Assembly (NCBI GenBank): GCA_933228895.1
Contig: OW121846.1
Coordinates: forward strand, 9,765,915-9,829,914
DNA: 64,000 bases
Direction: 5' to 3'
Source: Platycnemis pennipes
Taxonomy: Eukaryota; Arthropoda; Insecta; Odonata; Platycnemididae
Position 1 is the stretch's first letter. Every line of letters begins with the position of its first letter. Below the pieces are notes generated by a model. That model had not been told where the DNA came from, made no database searches, and was given only the letters and a program-made list of their open reading frames with translations. The position numbers and the translations under genes were made by a program. Below are positions 43,961-56,214 of the stretch, in pieces.

Positions 43961-46240
43961 CGAGGGTTGGCAAACTTTTGAGACGGAAGAGCCAAATCTG
44001 TCACCCACAACAATTTTAAATTTATTCGAAAGCCATAAATATATTTTACAAACAAAGGAAAGTTATGGTAATATTATTATTCAAAGAGATAATACTCAAC
44101 ACATCTTTATTAAAATAAGAAAAATGAACACTCAAGTTGCTCTGGTTTTATCGGTGCTATATATATTGCAGGTAAAGATACAGCAGCAGCTATATTGAGT
44201 AATGAGCTTACAATTCCTGAGAACGTGTCACTATGTCCAGTTTGTACTTAGTTTTTACCTTAAGTCTCAATACCAAGTTAGTAATAGTGATGAGAGAATC
44301 ATCATCAGTCAATAATCCTTTGATTGATTTTGACACAACTCTCCGCTCGATTCTCCTATATCAGCTAGGCTCGTATTTACGGATTTCTTGTCTTTCACAT
44401 CCTTCATCGCTTGAACCACTTATCATACGAGGTCTTCCTTTGTCGTTCTTCCCCCATTAACTTGTCCTTCGACGATTGTCTTCATCAGGCCATCATGTCC
44501 CATTATGTGGCCGATTAAGTTGTCCCGTCTTCTTCCAAGGCTTTTCAGAACACTTCTCTCACTCTTCTTAGGACTTCCTCGTTACTGCGTCGGTCGTTCT
44601 ATTTGATCTTCACCATTCATCTGTATCACCACATTTCGAATGCTTTCATCCTTGACTTCTATGCTGCTGTTATCGTCCATGCCTCACTGATATAAAGAAG
44701 AGAGCTCCAGATGGGTTTTATGTCGAATTATTTCCTCAATTCCACATTTGTATTCCCAGCTGTAAGCAGATTCCTCATTTGCTAGAATACCCTTTTTGCC
44801 TAGGCTATTCTGTTGAAAATTTCTTTTTTGTTCCATCCATCGCTGGTTACTCGGCTTCCGTGATAACAGTACTTTTCACCTCCTAAAGCGTTTCTTTTCC
44901 GAGTTTAACATTGGTATTGCCCTCTTCTCTCCTGCTGCACACCAATATCTTCATTTTCTAACAATTGATATTCAGTTGGTATCTGGCCATTGTCCTTTTC
45001 ATGGTTACAAGAGTCTTTTTGATGTATTTCCCGTGGATATTCAATCCCGAAGCTTGGCCTTTGATTTCATCGAAGACTTTCTCAATGTAAATATTATAAA
45101 TTACAGGAGACAGTGCACAACATTATCTCACTCCTTTCTTTATTTTAGCTTCTCCATAGCTGGGTTCAGATTTAACCATAGCTACTTGATTGTTATATGA
45201 ACTGAGGATAGTTCTTCTGTCATTGTAGGACACCCAAATTCCTTTCAGAATTCCAAGCATTGCATCCACTTCGTCAAAAGTCTTCTCTAATCTGCTAATG
45301 CAATGAACTTTGGTATTCTCTTCTCCATTCTTTTCTCTATGAGCAGCCTAAGGCCCAACATTGCTCTTCTTGAACCGTTACTTTTCCTGAATCCGAATTG
45401 ATCTTCATCCAGGAACTCCTCAGCTTTACGTTCTATTCTTCTGTAGATGATCATTGTCAATATTTTCGATGCAGGTGTCGTCAGGCTTTATTGTCCTAAA
45501 ATATTCGCATTTCTCCGCTCTCTTCTTTTAGGGAATAGGAATGATGATGTTCTTCTCGAAGCCCGCGGGTATCTCTCCTGTTGAGTACATGTCGCAGAAG
45601 GTTTTAAAAAATTGATCAAAATCTTCTCCCCTTCATTTTTAATTAGCTCAGTAATTATGTCGTCAATAACAAAAGCCTTATTCATCCGCAGATCCCTTAC
45701 TACTGCGTCAAATTCCGATCTTAATATAGATGCTCACACATCATCCTTATCGACTTCACTTTCCTCTTCTATTACTTTCGTGCTGAGATTGTTTCCGTTG
45801 TATTACTCCTCCAAGTTAGTTTTCCTTCCATTTTTCCTTCCTTCCATTCGCTTTATCTTCATTGTCAATGAACTGTTCTCCATTCTTGTCCCTTATGGCG
45901 TTGCATCTTGCCTTAAAGTAATTCCTCACTGTTTTATGGACAGTTTCCACCTTTCCAAGTCCAAGTATGTTTTGTAAATCTTCGCATAGATCCTTCATCC
46001 ATATTTCTTCCTCTATCCTCGCTTAGCGACTTATTTCGCTATTTATGCGAAGGGGGTGTATGCTTTAATAGAAATTAAAGAAAGGAATACTGGGGTACTG
46101 TGTAAAGCCAATCTTAGGATTGATGACAGGTGATGATGTTGATGATGATGAGATGAAGCATTGATAGTTTTATATTTAATTTAAATTTTACTGAAGAGCC
46201 ACATTTACATATCCAGAGACCCGCAGTTTGCAGACTCCTG
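43961..46240. mobile_element. hAT-ended element with perfect 8-bp target duplication, containing a LINE fragment
   Basis: ATCTAAGA at 43953-43960 is repeated exactly at 46241-46248. Between them the element starts CGAGGGTTGGCAAACTTTTG and ends with the complement of CAGGAGTCTGCAAACTGCGG; the shared core GCAAACT and the C(A/G)GGGGTCGGCAAAC form are typical of hAT ends. Most of the inside is a minus-strand LINE reverse-transcriptase fragment, which must have inserted into (or been carried by) a small non-autonomous hAT element. No hAT transposase is visible. Confidence 0.75.
44300..46012 (-). pseudogene. LINE reverse transcriptase, degenerate
   Basis: Read on the minus strand from 46000: AIRDKNGEQFIDNEDKANGR (linker before RT), MNKAFVIDDIITELIKNEGE (45690 on), IPIPKKRE-like wording, RRIERKAEEFLDEDQFGFRK (45440 on, Q-F-G-F-R block), QVAMVKSEPSYGEAKIKKGV, a stop, CCALSPVIYNIYIEKVF (45130-45070), then CYHGSRVTSDGWNKKEI (44870 on) and WSSLYISEAWTI. 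The order is that of an RTE/L1-like LINE RT. The catalytic Y/A-x-D-D block was not found. Stops are frequent. No 3' tail was found inside the hAT borders. Confidence 0.75.
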
Positions 46241-46482
46241 ATCTAAGACCTGATACCACTTTATCTCTTCATAATGACCGCCTGTTTCATATTGCTTCCT
46301 TAAGTAAAAAAGCAGCTCTTCCTCACAATTCGATGATTAGTCTGCAAACATTATTTAAGGTTGATGAATTTCCCCAATGCATAGGGAAGTTTTCATTTTT
46401 ATTTGGGTTTTTCATACTTTGGTCGTTGCTTGATGATTTGCATCCTTTTTATGTCCGGAATTAATATTATCATTTGATAAAA

Positions 46483-47435
46483 CAGGGGTCGCCAAACTAC
46501 CGCACGCAGGCGATGCGGTCCGCGGAAGGATATTTATGTGTCCCACATGTCCACATTGGATATTATACATTATTGGGTATATCCCTCAGGAAAAGCTATT
46601 TCTTCTTACTGCAAATGCGTCTCAGAAAATTTAAGGATCTATTCTAGATGTGGAATCATCACTCAATTATCATATACGTCGAATAAGTTCAGGCTCATGC
46701 TATTTTTATTTCTCATTCCTTAGCGACTCTCTCCTTAAAAAAAGACACTGCGATATTGTCTGATGTACTTAATGGCGTGCTAAAAGATCCGTGAACCTGA
46801 GCCTCGTATCACAAAAGATATGATAGGGTAGATTTCTTTTTTTTAATGGACTTCATCAAAAGATTACAATCCCTGAAGTACGCATGTGAAGCGGTTCAAT
46901 TAAAAAACACCCTTAGTATCTTTCCTAATTCATTAAAAAGTGAAAATTTTAAACGGCGCGAAAACACTCTTTCCTCTTCCTGACGCTAGGTTCTGCTTAA
47001 GGTAAGTTTAGCTGTGTTACGGTGGAGTAAAACATATTTTGGATATCAGTATAGGGCTTATTTAACTTATCAACATATTTTTTGACAATGCAATTACGTT
47101 GCATAATATATTAACAGCCATTATGTGCAAAAGTTCTTGGTTTCAAGTCGGCTTCAAGTCAAGATTCTTGCAGAGTTTTTTTTTTAACTATACATAAATA
47201 TAAAAAGAGGTTATGCCTATTTTGTTGCCAAAATCTTTAAGTATCTATATTAAATTATTTTCACGCATATGTGATAATGCATTCTTCCAACTTCTTATGA
47301 ATAAAAAACTACTTTTATTCATTTCTTAGTGTGATAAGTATAGTTATAGGGAAACAATAAATATTTTTTAGATACGGTCTGGCATTTTCGATGTACTTCT
47401 GTGGCCCAACATTGATCAAAATTTTGGGATCCCTG
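46483..47435. mobile_element. Charlie-like hAT non-autonomous element, 953 bp
   Basis: It begins CAGGGGTCGCCAAACTACCG, then CACGCAGGCGATGCGGTCCG, wording close to the ends of hAT-Charlie elements, and ends (complement) CAGGGATCCCAAAATTTTG at 47435-47417. Possible 8-bp flanks TGATAAAA and GTTTAGAA do not match well. No transposase is readable inside. It lies 240 bp from the preceding hAT-ended element but has different inner sequence. Confidence 0.6.
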
Positions 47436-49792
47436 GTTTAGAATAATTTGAAGAAGACTTGTTTCAATTTTGGGTCCTTTTGTGCGAAGTCAGCGACTCT
47501 CTCATCATTTCGGTATCGTTTTCATATGTGATACTCTTCTGCATTCAGCAATATTATAATCTATATTTTTTCCAAAAATTTGATAATTTACCCAAGTAAA
47601 ACGGTCTTAAGAAAGTAAGTGAACGCTGGTCCCTTTAATTCAGGAATATTAACCCTTTTTGACCACAGATGCATTTTTTAATCATGCTATGTGAAACATT
47701 TTTGATTCAAAGTAGCAGATGAGACCATTTGAGATGAGCATTTGAAACTTCCGTTAGCCAGGCAATCGCATTAGTGAAGCTTTGGACTCAACCCCTAATC
47801 ATCAGTTAGAGAATGGCACATAAGTGCAGCATTTGAAAAGAAAACTTCTGCAAGATACCTGTGGTATTTATGTTTCCATTTTTTCTGCGCGTACTTCTTC
47901 CTGGATTTGAATGGTTTGAGTTCCTGCGAGTGTGGCTGACTGCGCCTCGAGTACCCCCGTCAAAAGGCGCCTTCCCCACAGAATCCAGCTCAACCTAAGG
48001 TCACCTTACATGACGCAATTGCCGAGTTTTCTGACGCAAGCCTCGACAATAAAGTCAGAATATTTGGTAATTTCCCTGCGCAGACTTATTGTACATGGAG
48101 GGCTATTACGAATTGAGGGGCGGTCTCGTTCCGCCAGGCGGAGTTCCCTCGTCGCTGTCACTCCGACCTGTGCGATTACGAAAAGGGTAGTCAATGCCAG
48201 GCGGAGAGCGAGGCGAAGGGGTCAGTGTGATTGCATGCGGCGGATGTTACGTCACTATGAAATAACGCGTTCGAGGTCTCCAGAAATGGATTGAACCAAT
48301 GATTAGCGAGTTCCTCAGACGCAATCCCCGGGGAAGAGTTTCAAATGACATGCGTTACTACGGAGCATAATAGTACATTATCGCTTCTTTTGAGCAGACA
48401 TATCGATAGATATCCAATGCCATTAAAAACCAAATAAGCATAGCTATGCATTGGGGGCGTTTATTCGGAACCGAATTCGCAATTTTGTACACGAAATTGT
48501 TAGATGGTATCGAAAAACGAATTTTAGTGAAAAAATTAATCTGCTAACCACAACCGTTCGCTAATAAATTAAAAACTAAAATAAGAAAAAGGCAATACCC
48601 ACCGAAAAAGCTGCTTTGATAACATTGACGCCATTTTACTCCCGTCCTTGACTGCTTTTAGGGGAAGGGAGGGGAGTGGAGGGGGTTCTCCGAAGGTCTG
48701 CTCGAACAGATGCCGTCGCAACTGCTCCGATTGGCAGAGTCAGATGTGTCCCCCCGCATTGCGATAAGGCGAAGTAGCTTCGCGGGATCAGTTGTGATTG
48801 GACTAAGTTGATACACGTCAGAGGTGGCACTTATCCGAAAGGGTAACATCCGTTTTTCGCTGCTTATAACTCGATAAATAGTTGACGGATCAAAAAACGG
48901 AAAAATACTTGTCTTATTATTTTTCAAACTCTATCAGATCCGGCAATAAAAAATATGGTAAACGAATCCATTGAATACATGTCATTTAATTTTTAAAATT
49001 ATCCGATCAAGTAAGCATGAATTTTTTTGTAGAACAAAGACGAATAATGTCATCTTGAACACGATACGCTATACTAATGATACTAATATCAAGCTACTTG
49101 AGAAAGAGTAGGAGATCTCACTATGATGCTGTGGGAGCTGTGTCAGCTCCCGCAAAATCAGAGTATCATTCGTTAACTAGTGAATTTTTCTAACTTACGC
49201 TAAGAAAGAAATTTAATTTTGCATGATACCTTGGCTGGATCACTACTGACATCTAACACTTGACAATTCAGGAAATTTTGTAGCAAAAAGGTATGCCTCA
49301 TTAAAGAAGAACGGAATGTTTAAAAACAAATACAAGCTTGACATGCAGAAAACAAACCCTAGGGCATATTAATATAATACTATGATTAAGTTTTAGCATT
49401 GATGTAAGATTATTTGGGGGCGAAAAAATTGTCTAATTTGTCGTCAGCATAAGTTAGAGTAGATCATTGCTAATAAGACTTTAGACCAAGCTTTCAGCTT
49501 GAGATAATAATTAGTGTAAACAATAATTCTGCACTGGTAAAAATATAATTTTATTAGACTAAAAACTCATTTAAGGAAATACATAAGACAAAAATGAAAA
49601 GATCTATACAATCAGAAGGGAATGAATGGGTATTCAAGTTCTGCACATTTCTCAACACCTTGATGGAGTATACCGTACATATAAACTTATCATAAATTAA
49701 CGTTTAAGTTTTATGTAACTCACCATCGTGAGTGCACCAATTGTTATGACAGGTTAGGACCATTCTATAAAAATTTCACTCAAATGAAAGTA
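47436..49792. other. No gene recognised
   Basis: The 120-codon frame at 47932-48294 plus is Arg/Ser-rich with no motif. 48660-48690 is purine-rich. Nothing else stands out. Confidence 0.35.
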
Positions 49793-50317
49793 CGAGGGCA
49801 GATCGGAAAGTAACGCACAATAATTTTTTTCTCCCCTGGTATTGCAGCTGGAATGTTGAAATTTCATGACGATATAATTTGAAGTTTGCGCTATAGAGGG
49901 TATTTTATTTTCATGTGCAGCTCTAGCGAGAGAAGCCTGAACTATGAAACAAACATGGCGCGCATGTTACTGTCGTCCACGTGTGAAGAGCAGCGAAGTG
50001 TAGTTCGATATTTGTGGGCCAAAGGGCATTCACCAAGTGAAATTCACAGGGACATGCGTGGCGTATATGAGGACGACTGTCTGGACCGTAGCAATATCTC
50101 CAGGTGGTGTGCATTCTTCCAAGAGGGCCGCGTGAACCTTAGTGATTCGCCACGCTCAGGGCAGCCGGTAACAGTTTCAACTCCGCAGAATGTCCGCGCC
50201 ATTGAGGCAGCAATCATGAAGGACTGGCGTGTGCCCCTGCGAACCTTATCGCAGACGTTCAACATTTCCTATGGTGCAGTGTACGACATTGTTAATGACA
50301 CATTGAAATTCCGTTAA
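49793..50317 (+). mobile_element. Mariner-type transposon, 5' end and DNA-binding half only
   Basis: The left end CGAGGGCAGATCGGAAAGTA lies directly after a TA at 49791-49792. The frame from 49886 (probable start MARMLL at 49954) reads EEQRSVVRYLWAKGHSPSEI, DDCLDRSNISRWCAFFQEGR, SPRSGQPVTVSTPQN and LRTLSQTFNISYGAVYDIVN: the paired helix-turn-helix region with the linker R-x-G-x-P. The frame is intact to a TAA at 50315-50317, after which homology ends. The catalytic D,D,D domain and the right terminal repeat are absent. Confidence 0.85.
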
Positions 50318-50679
50318 GTTAGTGCTCGCATTAGAGCATTTTAATAGCTTTCATAACCTTTGTGGTTAGCATAAAAACTTTTGGCTTATATCTTTAAATT
50401 TGCGTGAAAATTTCGAATCAAGTATGTACATATATGATTACTACAGGAGAAACACATTTCATGACTACTCCCTATTATATGCCTAGTTACTCGTCGAAAG
50501 TACGTGCCCATGACGCCTATGAGGGGACTTCAATCTTGAAGGACGGGATGAGAAATGAGCATACCCTGCCACAAACCCTTGCGGCGGCTTGCAGGGTGTT
50601 ATATAGCTGCAGATTTTGGTGCGGAACGCCTAGTTTTCATCCCAACTGCACAAAATTCTCGAAGTCAATCTTCCACTTT

Positions 50680-50741
50680 TTTCAAGTTGTTATTTAAAGA
50701 GTTCAGTTGTTTTCAAGTTGTTGTTTAAAGAGTTCAGTTGT
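50680..50741. repeat. Tandem duplication, 31-bp unit, two copies
   Basis: TTTCAAGTTGTTATTTAAAG followed by AGTTCAGTTGT at 50680 is repeated at 50711 with one change (TATTT to TGTTT). Confidence 0.9.
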
Positions 50742-50922
50742 TTTCACGCTACCCTCATCTTCCCCTTTAGTCAATCCTGTCTCCGAATACTCCATATATA
50801 TTACTCTAAATCATTCTTAAACTCTTAACATATTCTTTATTCTCCAAATATCTTAAGAATTTCTTCTCATTCCCTCTATCCCCACCTCTTAAAAAATCAA
50901 TCTTAAACTTTCAAATCTTTAA

Positions 50923-51740
50923 TTAGGGAAAGTAGAGTAAAACCGGGTGCCAAAAAGGTTTGTATACGAACCCATTCTTCAACGAAAAATTCGGTAAAAG
51001 AGGTGCTAGCAGTTTTTGCACATATCTCTTATGTTGGAAGATTCCAAATTTTGACGGGAAAATAACATATCCTTCATAAAAATCCAACTTTTCTGGCGCC
51101 ACAAAACTTTGAACATTTGGTTGAAGGGTACGGTGAAACCGGGTACCCATGAAAGCAATGTACCTGAGCGATCCAAATTCAAATTCTTTACTTTCAACAA
51201 CGAAATGAGCAATCAAATAAAATACATTTACATTTTACTATTAAATAATGCGAAAAATTTCTACAAAGGTCCTTTTTACAGTCAACGAACATTAATTTCA
51301 CCTTGACAGTGTTGCAGAAATCGTTGAAAAAATTATCTTCTTTCTCTCTCGTCAACAGCCGTACTCGGTTTTGCCACAGTAGGAACGGAAGGGCAAGTGG
51401 CAAAAGGCAACCTCTCCTCAACAATAAGCGTTACGTAACTATAAGTGGCGGTAAAATGTGCATAGGAAACTACAGAAAACAATAGATTTTTTACCGAAAG
51501 GATTCCTCTCCGGCAGAGCTTCAAAACCAGCAATCACAATCGCAGTAAAATTAAAACTTTTACAGCTGATTTATTTAAATGAGCACACAAAACTCGCAAG
51601 TGACCTTCTGCCAGTAAAATGCAAAGGGCGAATCTTAATATTAGAAATGGGTGCTATAAATGAAATAACTGCTCTGATTAAGGAAATCGGAGGGTACCCA
51701 GTTTGACCCGCCTACCCGGTTTTATCCAACTATCCCCTAA
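50923..51740. mobile_element. TIR element of unknown superfamily, 818 bp
   Basis: The left end TTAGGGAAAGTAGAGTAAAA then CCGGGTGCC is answered at the right by the complement of TTAGGGGATAGTTGGATAAA then ACCGGGTAGG. Further ACCGGGTACC-type words lie inside both ends (51137-51148 and 51693-51703). Four open frames of 60-97 codons show no transposase motif. Target-site duplication unclear. A DNA-transposon MITE is likely. Confidence 0.65.
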
Positions 51741-53019
51741 CTGTTATTCATATTTCTACAGCTCTTTAATTAAACGACGTACATAATTCCAAGTTTTTGT
51801 CTTCTTCCAGCTGAACTTTAAAGAATACCATAAACTGGTAAATTTAAAAACGGAAAGAGAGTTTCGTTAAAATGCCGTGAATTGTTCAGTGAAGGTTTTC
51901 TGTGTACCTAGCAAAAATTGATCCCATAGAAATCTACGAAGAAATATCACAACGCAATGATTGAGGTGCCTCAAAATATCGCTAACTCCTTACATATAAA
52001 TAGCCATTATTTTGGCTTCAAAGGCAAAAGTAGCTCACTCATTACTATATTTAATCTCAACCCGTGAGGCATGATATAATTGATGTTTAACAACGAGGAG
52101 GAGGCCCTATTATAATGCCATTCTGAACTTTCTATTTCACTGTGAGTAGAAGCCTCAGCTTAGCTAGTATGTTTGATTACTACTCTCTCATTACCTTTAT
52201 TCATTCAGTATGTGAGGCCTTATACGCTTACCCGTAAAATTATTTTATCCCTCATACCTACGATTAGTATACTATACTGTCGAATCCGATGGACTGCTTC
52301 CTGACACCTGTTATTATTCCCAAGTACCTAACGATCCCAACCCTGACTTCCAAAAAGACATTACCTACGGGAATTGCTGATTCTTTCTTGTCACTGAAGA
52401 GAGTTTCTTTGACAACCGAAGTCGTCATGTCATTCGTAATTGTTATTTTTTGTGTTTTCTCTGTGTAATTGTCACTCCTGTGATCCTATATTATAAATGT
52501 AATAAATTTAATTAAAAATTACCTATTAAAATTGACACTTTACACGATAATAGTCTAATAGTCTTCGTCAAAAGATAGAAATGGTGTAAAATTGCAACCG
52601 ATTAATTTTGCATTAGCAATCAAACAGTATTTTCATTCTCCGCAAATTCCTGCAAGGAATAAAAGACTTTACACCAGATCCAAACACGAATAACCTGTAT
52701 GAGCCTTGAGGAGCTAACATATTTCGCCTCTTTGAGTCGTAGATTAAAAAATACCTTCGCTCAAGCACGCTAAAATGTTTTGCGGTTTTAGATAACACTG
52801 GTAATCAAGATATCTGACATGATGTATACTTTTTCTAATGGATTTCTTGGTGCTGATTTCAAATCTGAAAACAGTGCTATACCACTTCAGGTTTAGGAGT
52901 TTTATACAAAATTTTAGTTTGCATGCAGCAACGTTCATAAAAATGTTTTGCCATTTTTCATCACTCTTCGTGCTCCTGCAAATACTGTTTTCTTCGTTCG
53001 TCAAAACTGTTATACCTAA
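51741..53019. other. No gene recognised
   Basis: AT-rich interval between the TIR element and the minus-strand mariner. The end of the mariner transposase may extend below 53019, but I cannot read it. Confidence 0.35.
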
Positions 53020-53503
53020 TGTGCACGTTAATGTACTGTTATACGGCGGGTGATCGAACTGCTCCCAACCGAATTGCTGAATAAGGTCTTGAGTGACACG
53101 AGCGGAATGGGGTCGTGCGTTGTCACGAAGCAACACAACGCCTTGCCTGAGCATTCCACGCCTTTTGTTTTGAATCGTTTTAATCGCCTAAGTTTTCTCA
53201 ATGTTTCACAGTTAATTAGCATTCGCATTAATGGTTTCACCTTTGGAAAGGAAATCGACAAGGAGAATGCCCTTTCTGTCCCAGAACACAGTGCATATGT
53301 GCATATATTGTTTTTGCTGACAACGTTGTTTTGAATTTTTGTTTTCTGGGGGATCGTGAGTGCCTCCACTCCATCGACTGTTGTTTTGACTCCGGAGTGA
53401 CATGACAAATACAAGTTTCGTCAACGGTCACAATGCCGTTTAAGAAGTCACCTCCCTCAAAACTGTATCGATATCGGTTAACTGTACTTTCATTTTGTAG
53501 CAT
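53020..53503 (-). pseudogene. Mariner transposase, catalytic half, frameshifted
   Basis: Three minus-strand frames follow one another: FLNGIVTVDETCICHVTPES and KQQSMEWRHS (53450-53350; the D of DET is the first catalytic Asp), LLVDFLSKGETINANANCETLR KLRR in two pieces (53270-53180), and GVVLLRDNARPHSARVTQDL then IQQFGWEQFDHPPY (53140-53040; D of RDNARPH is the second catalytic Asp). Beyond HPPY the expected S-P-D-L-A-P-x-D with the third Asp is lost. The N-terminal DNA-binding half is missing. Confidence 0.85.
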
Positions 53504-54695
53504 ATATATTTACATTGATATGTGATTAACGGGTTTCAGATAGCCTTTTTTTGTATTTTGTAAGCATTTGATTACTAATCATCCTTCTCGGCGAATAACC
53601 TTGATCGAATCCAGCAATAAAAACGTGAATCCAGCGGAAAACCTTCATCAATATAAGGCATTGGTTTCAAATTAGTGAGGCGTTAAGAATATCAAGGTGT
53701 CAGGTACGCAGGAGGCAAAGGTAGAACCGAGGGGGTAAAACGTGTCTGTGGAACCGCGTATTTGTGAGGCTCATCCTTCCTTCCATTCCCATTCTTGTAC
53801 ATTTCCTCGCGGTCCGAAGTGCCTATGACAGCGGGTACAGACTTGAAAACCACTTATACAGACTTCCACTTATATCTTCCACCAATGCAATCAATAATCC
53901 ACTTCAATACGGACAAAATACATGTCTGTCTGAGCAGAACTTCCTTGGAAACAAATTTTCCTTTACTCTCTTAAGGTTTATTTCACGCGATATGAAATAA
54001 ACCCATTAAGTCTCCCAGGAGGAGGAGTCAGGAGAGAGTACTGTTAGCATTTGTCCAGGAAAACTGTTACATACTTTTTAAGCCTCTATACCTACCTTCG
54101 TAACTCTTATTGTTTATACCTGTGTCTGCGTAAATTCTCTTAACCATAATATTATTTGTTAGCAATGTTGATTGATTAACTTGAGTGATCACGTGAGGCT
54201 AATATTTGATGACTACAACTTATACTCGTATGCGTACCGTGTAGATGCTTTTTTATGCATGTGATGTGCTCTTTGGCACAGGAGTGCATAATTTGAACTG
54301 TGGCCAAGAACTTAAATTGAGGACTGAAATTTTAACTATAAGTGCCATTAGTAAAATGAATTTGTGACTGTTTATCGATTCATCTCAGACAAGTATGAAG
54401 GCAGTATTACTACTCCATAGGAAACAGGCAAGCGTCAGTACCGATTGGATAATCTGCTCACCTGAAACAGATATACGAAACCATGTCACTACCTCTTGAA
54501 AAAAAAACACTATTACGAGTACAATTGACGTACCTGTGGTTATTCAAAGTTATCTCCACTATTCTAATGGTAATTCAAACTGGTCACACCAAGTACTGAT
54601 GCTACGTCTGCAAGTGGGACAGCAGAGATAGAAGGCACAACTACTTACAGAAGAATTGATTGATCAGGGGCAAAATGTAGCCAGGTTCCACGTCA
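53504..54695. other. No gene recognised
   Basis: No readable family. The 78-codon frame at 53764-54000 plus shows no motif. Confidence 0.35.
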
Positions 54696-54815
54696 AGTCG
54701 TAACCGAACATATGGTAACCGACATCTCGTAAACGGACATCTCGTCACCGCGAAATCTCGTAACCGCGACAATTGTTAACCAGACAACTCGTAACTTACT
54801 TCGTAAACGCGACAA
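54696..54815. repeat. Degenerate short tandem array based on CGTAACCGCGACAACT
   Basis: About eight units of 12-18 bp, each starting GTAACCG, GTAAACG, GTCACCG or GTTAACC and continuing (C/G)GACA(T/A)CTC: for example GTAACCGACATCTC, GTAAACGGACATCTC, GTCACCGCGAAATCTC, GTAACCGCGACAATT. Unit length varies, unlike a simple satellite. Confidence 0.8.
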
Positions 54816-55084
54816 CTGGCATACGATCCCTGGTAACTGGAAGTGCAGAAATCGACTACTTACTAGGAAGTATGAGAAATATCCATATCCATATTAACAA
54901 TGACGCGTGACATGAAATGTATGGCTTCTGCGCAGTAAGTATTATTATAAAGAACGTAAATTTCGATATAAATTTCATACCATCAACGAAACATAAGGAT
55001 GTTAGCGAAATGGGTATTTGGCCTCAAAAACATTGGAAGGAAAACTTTTATAACACAGGGGAATTACGATAGCCGTTTCTATAC

Positions 55085-55610
55085 CGCCAGGGGAGGCTTT
55101 GCTCTGGTACAATCATCACATCTCAGGAACTATTCGGGATAGAGACTAACTGCTGACGGTAGTCGACGCGAAATAACAAAACTTAGACAATGCAAGGGCT
55201 GCACTGAGGCCGGTATTACTACTATGTTCAAATGACTATATCTCGGGAACTATTCTGAGTGGAAACAAATGGCTAACGGTATTCGACGCGAAATGATAAA
55301 ACTTATGCAATGCAAGGAATGTACTGAGGCCGGCGGGCCGCTCTGAGCTGTTATTACTACTATGTTGAAACGGCTACATCTCGGGAACTATTCTGGATGG
55401 AAACAAATGGTATTCGACGCGAAATGATAAAACTTACACAATGCAAGGGCTGCACTGAGGCCGGCTGGCCTCACTGGGCCGGTATCACCACTATATAGAA
55501 ACGGCTATATCTCGGGAACTATTTTGAGTGGAAACAAAGTGCTAACGGTATTCGATACGGAATAATAAACCTTAGAAAATGCAAGGGCTGCAATTATCCT
55601 AATGCCGTTA
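55085..55610. repeat. Tandem array, four units of 120-138 bp
   Basis: The landmark CTC(G/A)GGAACTATTC occurs at 55122, 55242, 55380 and 55511. Each unit continues GAGTGGAAACAAA, GGTATTCGACGCGAAATGAT, AAAACTTA, CAATGCAAGGGCTGCACTGA and GGCCGG, then a variable GC-rich insert (GGGCCGCTCTGAGC or TGGCCTCACTGGGCC). Length differences lie mainly in that insert. No coding capacity. It lies 270 bp from the preceding array. Confidence 0.9.
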
Positions 55611-56040
55611 TCGCATACCGCGTATGTACTGTGGATCTGTTTCCGTTAATCGTTCTCGCACGTGACCATGCGCTTTATAAACACTCTCTAAAACTATTCC
55701 CTGTCCCGGATTCTAGCTATACCTTAGCCTGGCATACTGCATGTTGAGTCAATATTTTCCTTACCTCCGCGTTACCTCACCTAGGCTCTGCATTTTTTCC
55801 TTTCAATTTTCTTCATATATGTAACACAAATATTGTACGCTTGACCTCAAGAAATGTTGCCCATGAAATTTCTGAGTCTAAACATTTTCTGTTAACAAAA
55901 TACATTGAATTAATCCCGTAAATCCTGTTTCATTCCATTTCCCACTCCCCCTGCACGATGCATTTTTAAGCATTACTATCACATGCAGATATGGAAATAC
56001 CGATAAATGTGTTCAGGAAAATGTTTTTATAACCCGCAAT

Positions 56041-56095
56041 CATCTAAATCTACATAACACCCTGCAAGCCACCAGAAAGGTGTGTGGCAGCGTGT
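56041..56095 (-). repeat. CR1-like LINE 3' tail
   Basis: The complement reads CACACACCTTTC...GGTGGCTTGCAGGGTGTTATGTAGATTTAGATG, the tail layout of the LINE at 60 kb, in inverse orientation. Confidence 0.7.
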
Positions 56096-56214
56096 AAATT
56101 CACACCAAACATGCATTACATATAATGCATAATCAATTCATTAATGCGCAACCACTTAGTTGAACGTTGTCCTTATATCTAACATATGTCCATGAAGTAG
56201 TAGAACTGCATCTC

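Noticed and set aside
47932..48294. 120-codon Arg/Ser-rich open frame
   Set aside because: No motif, no splice context, composition unlike real proteins; likely chance.
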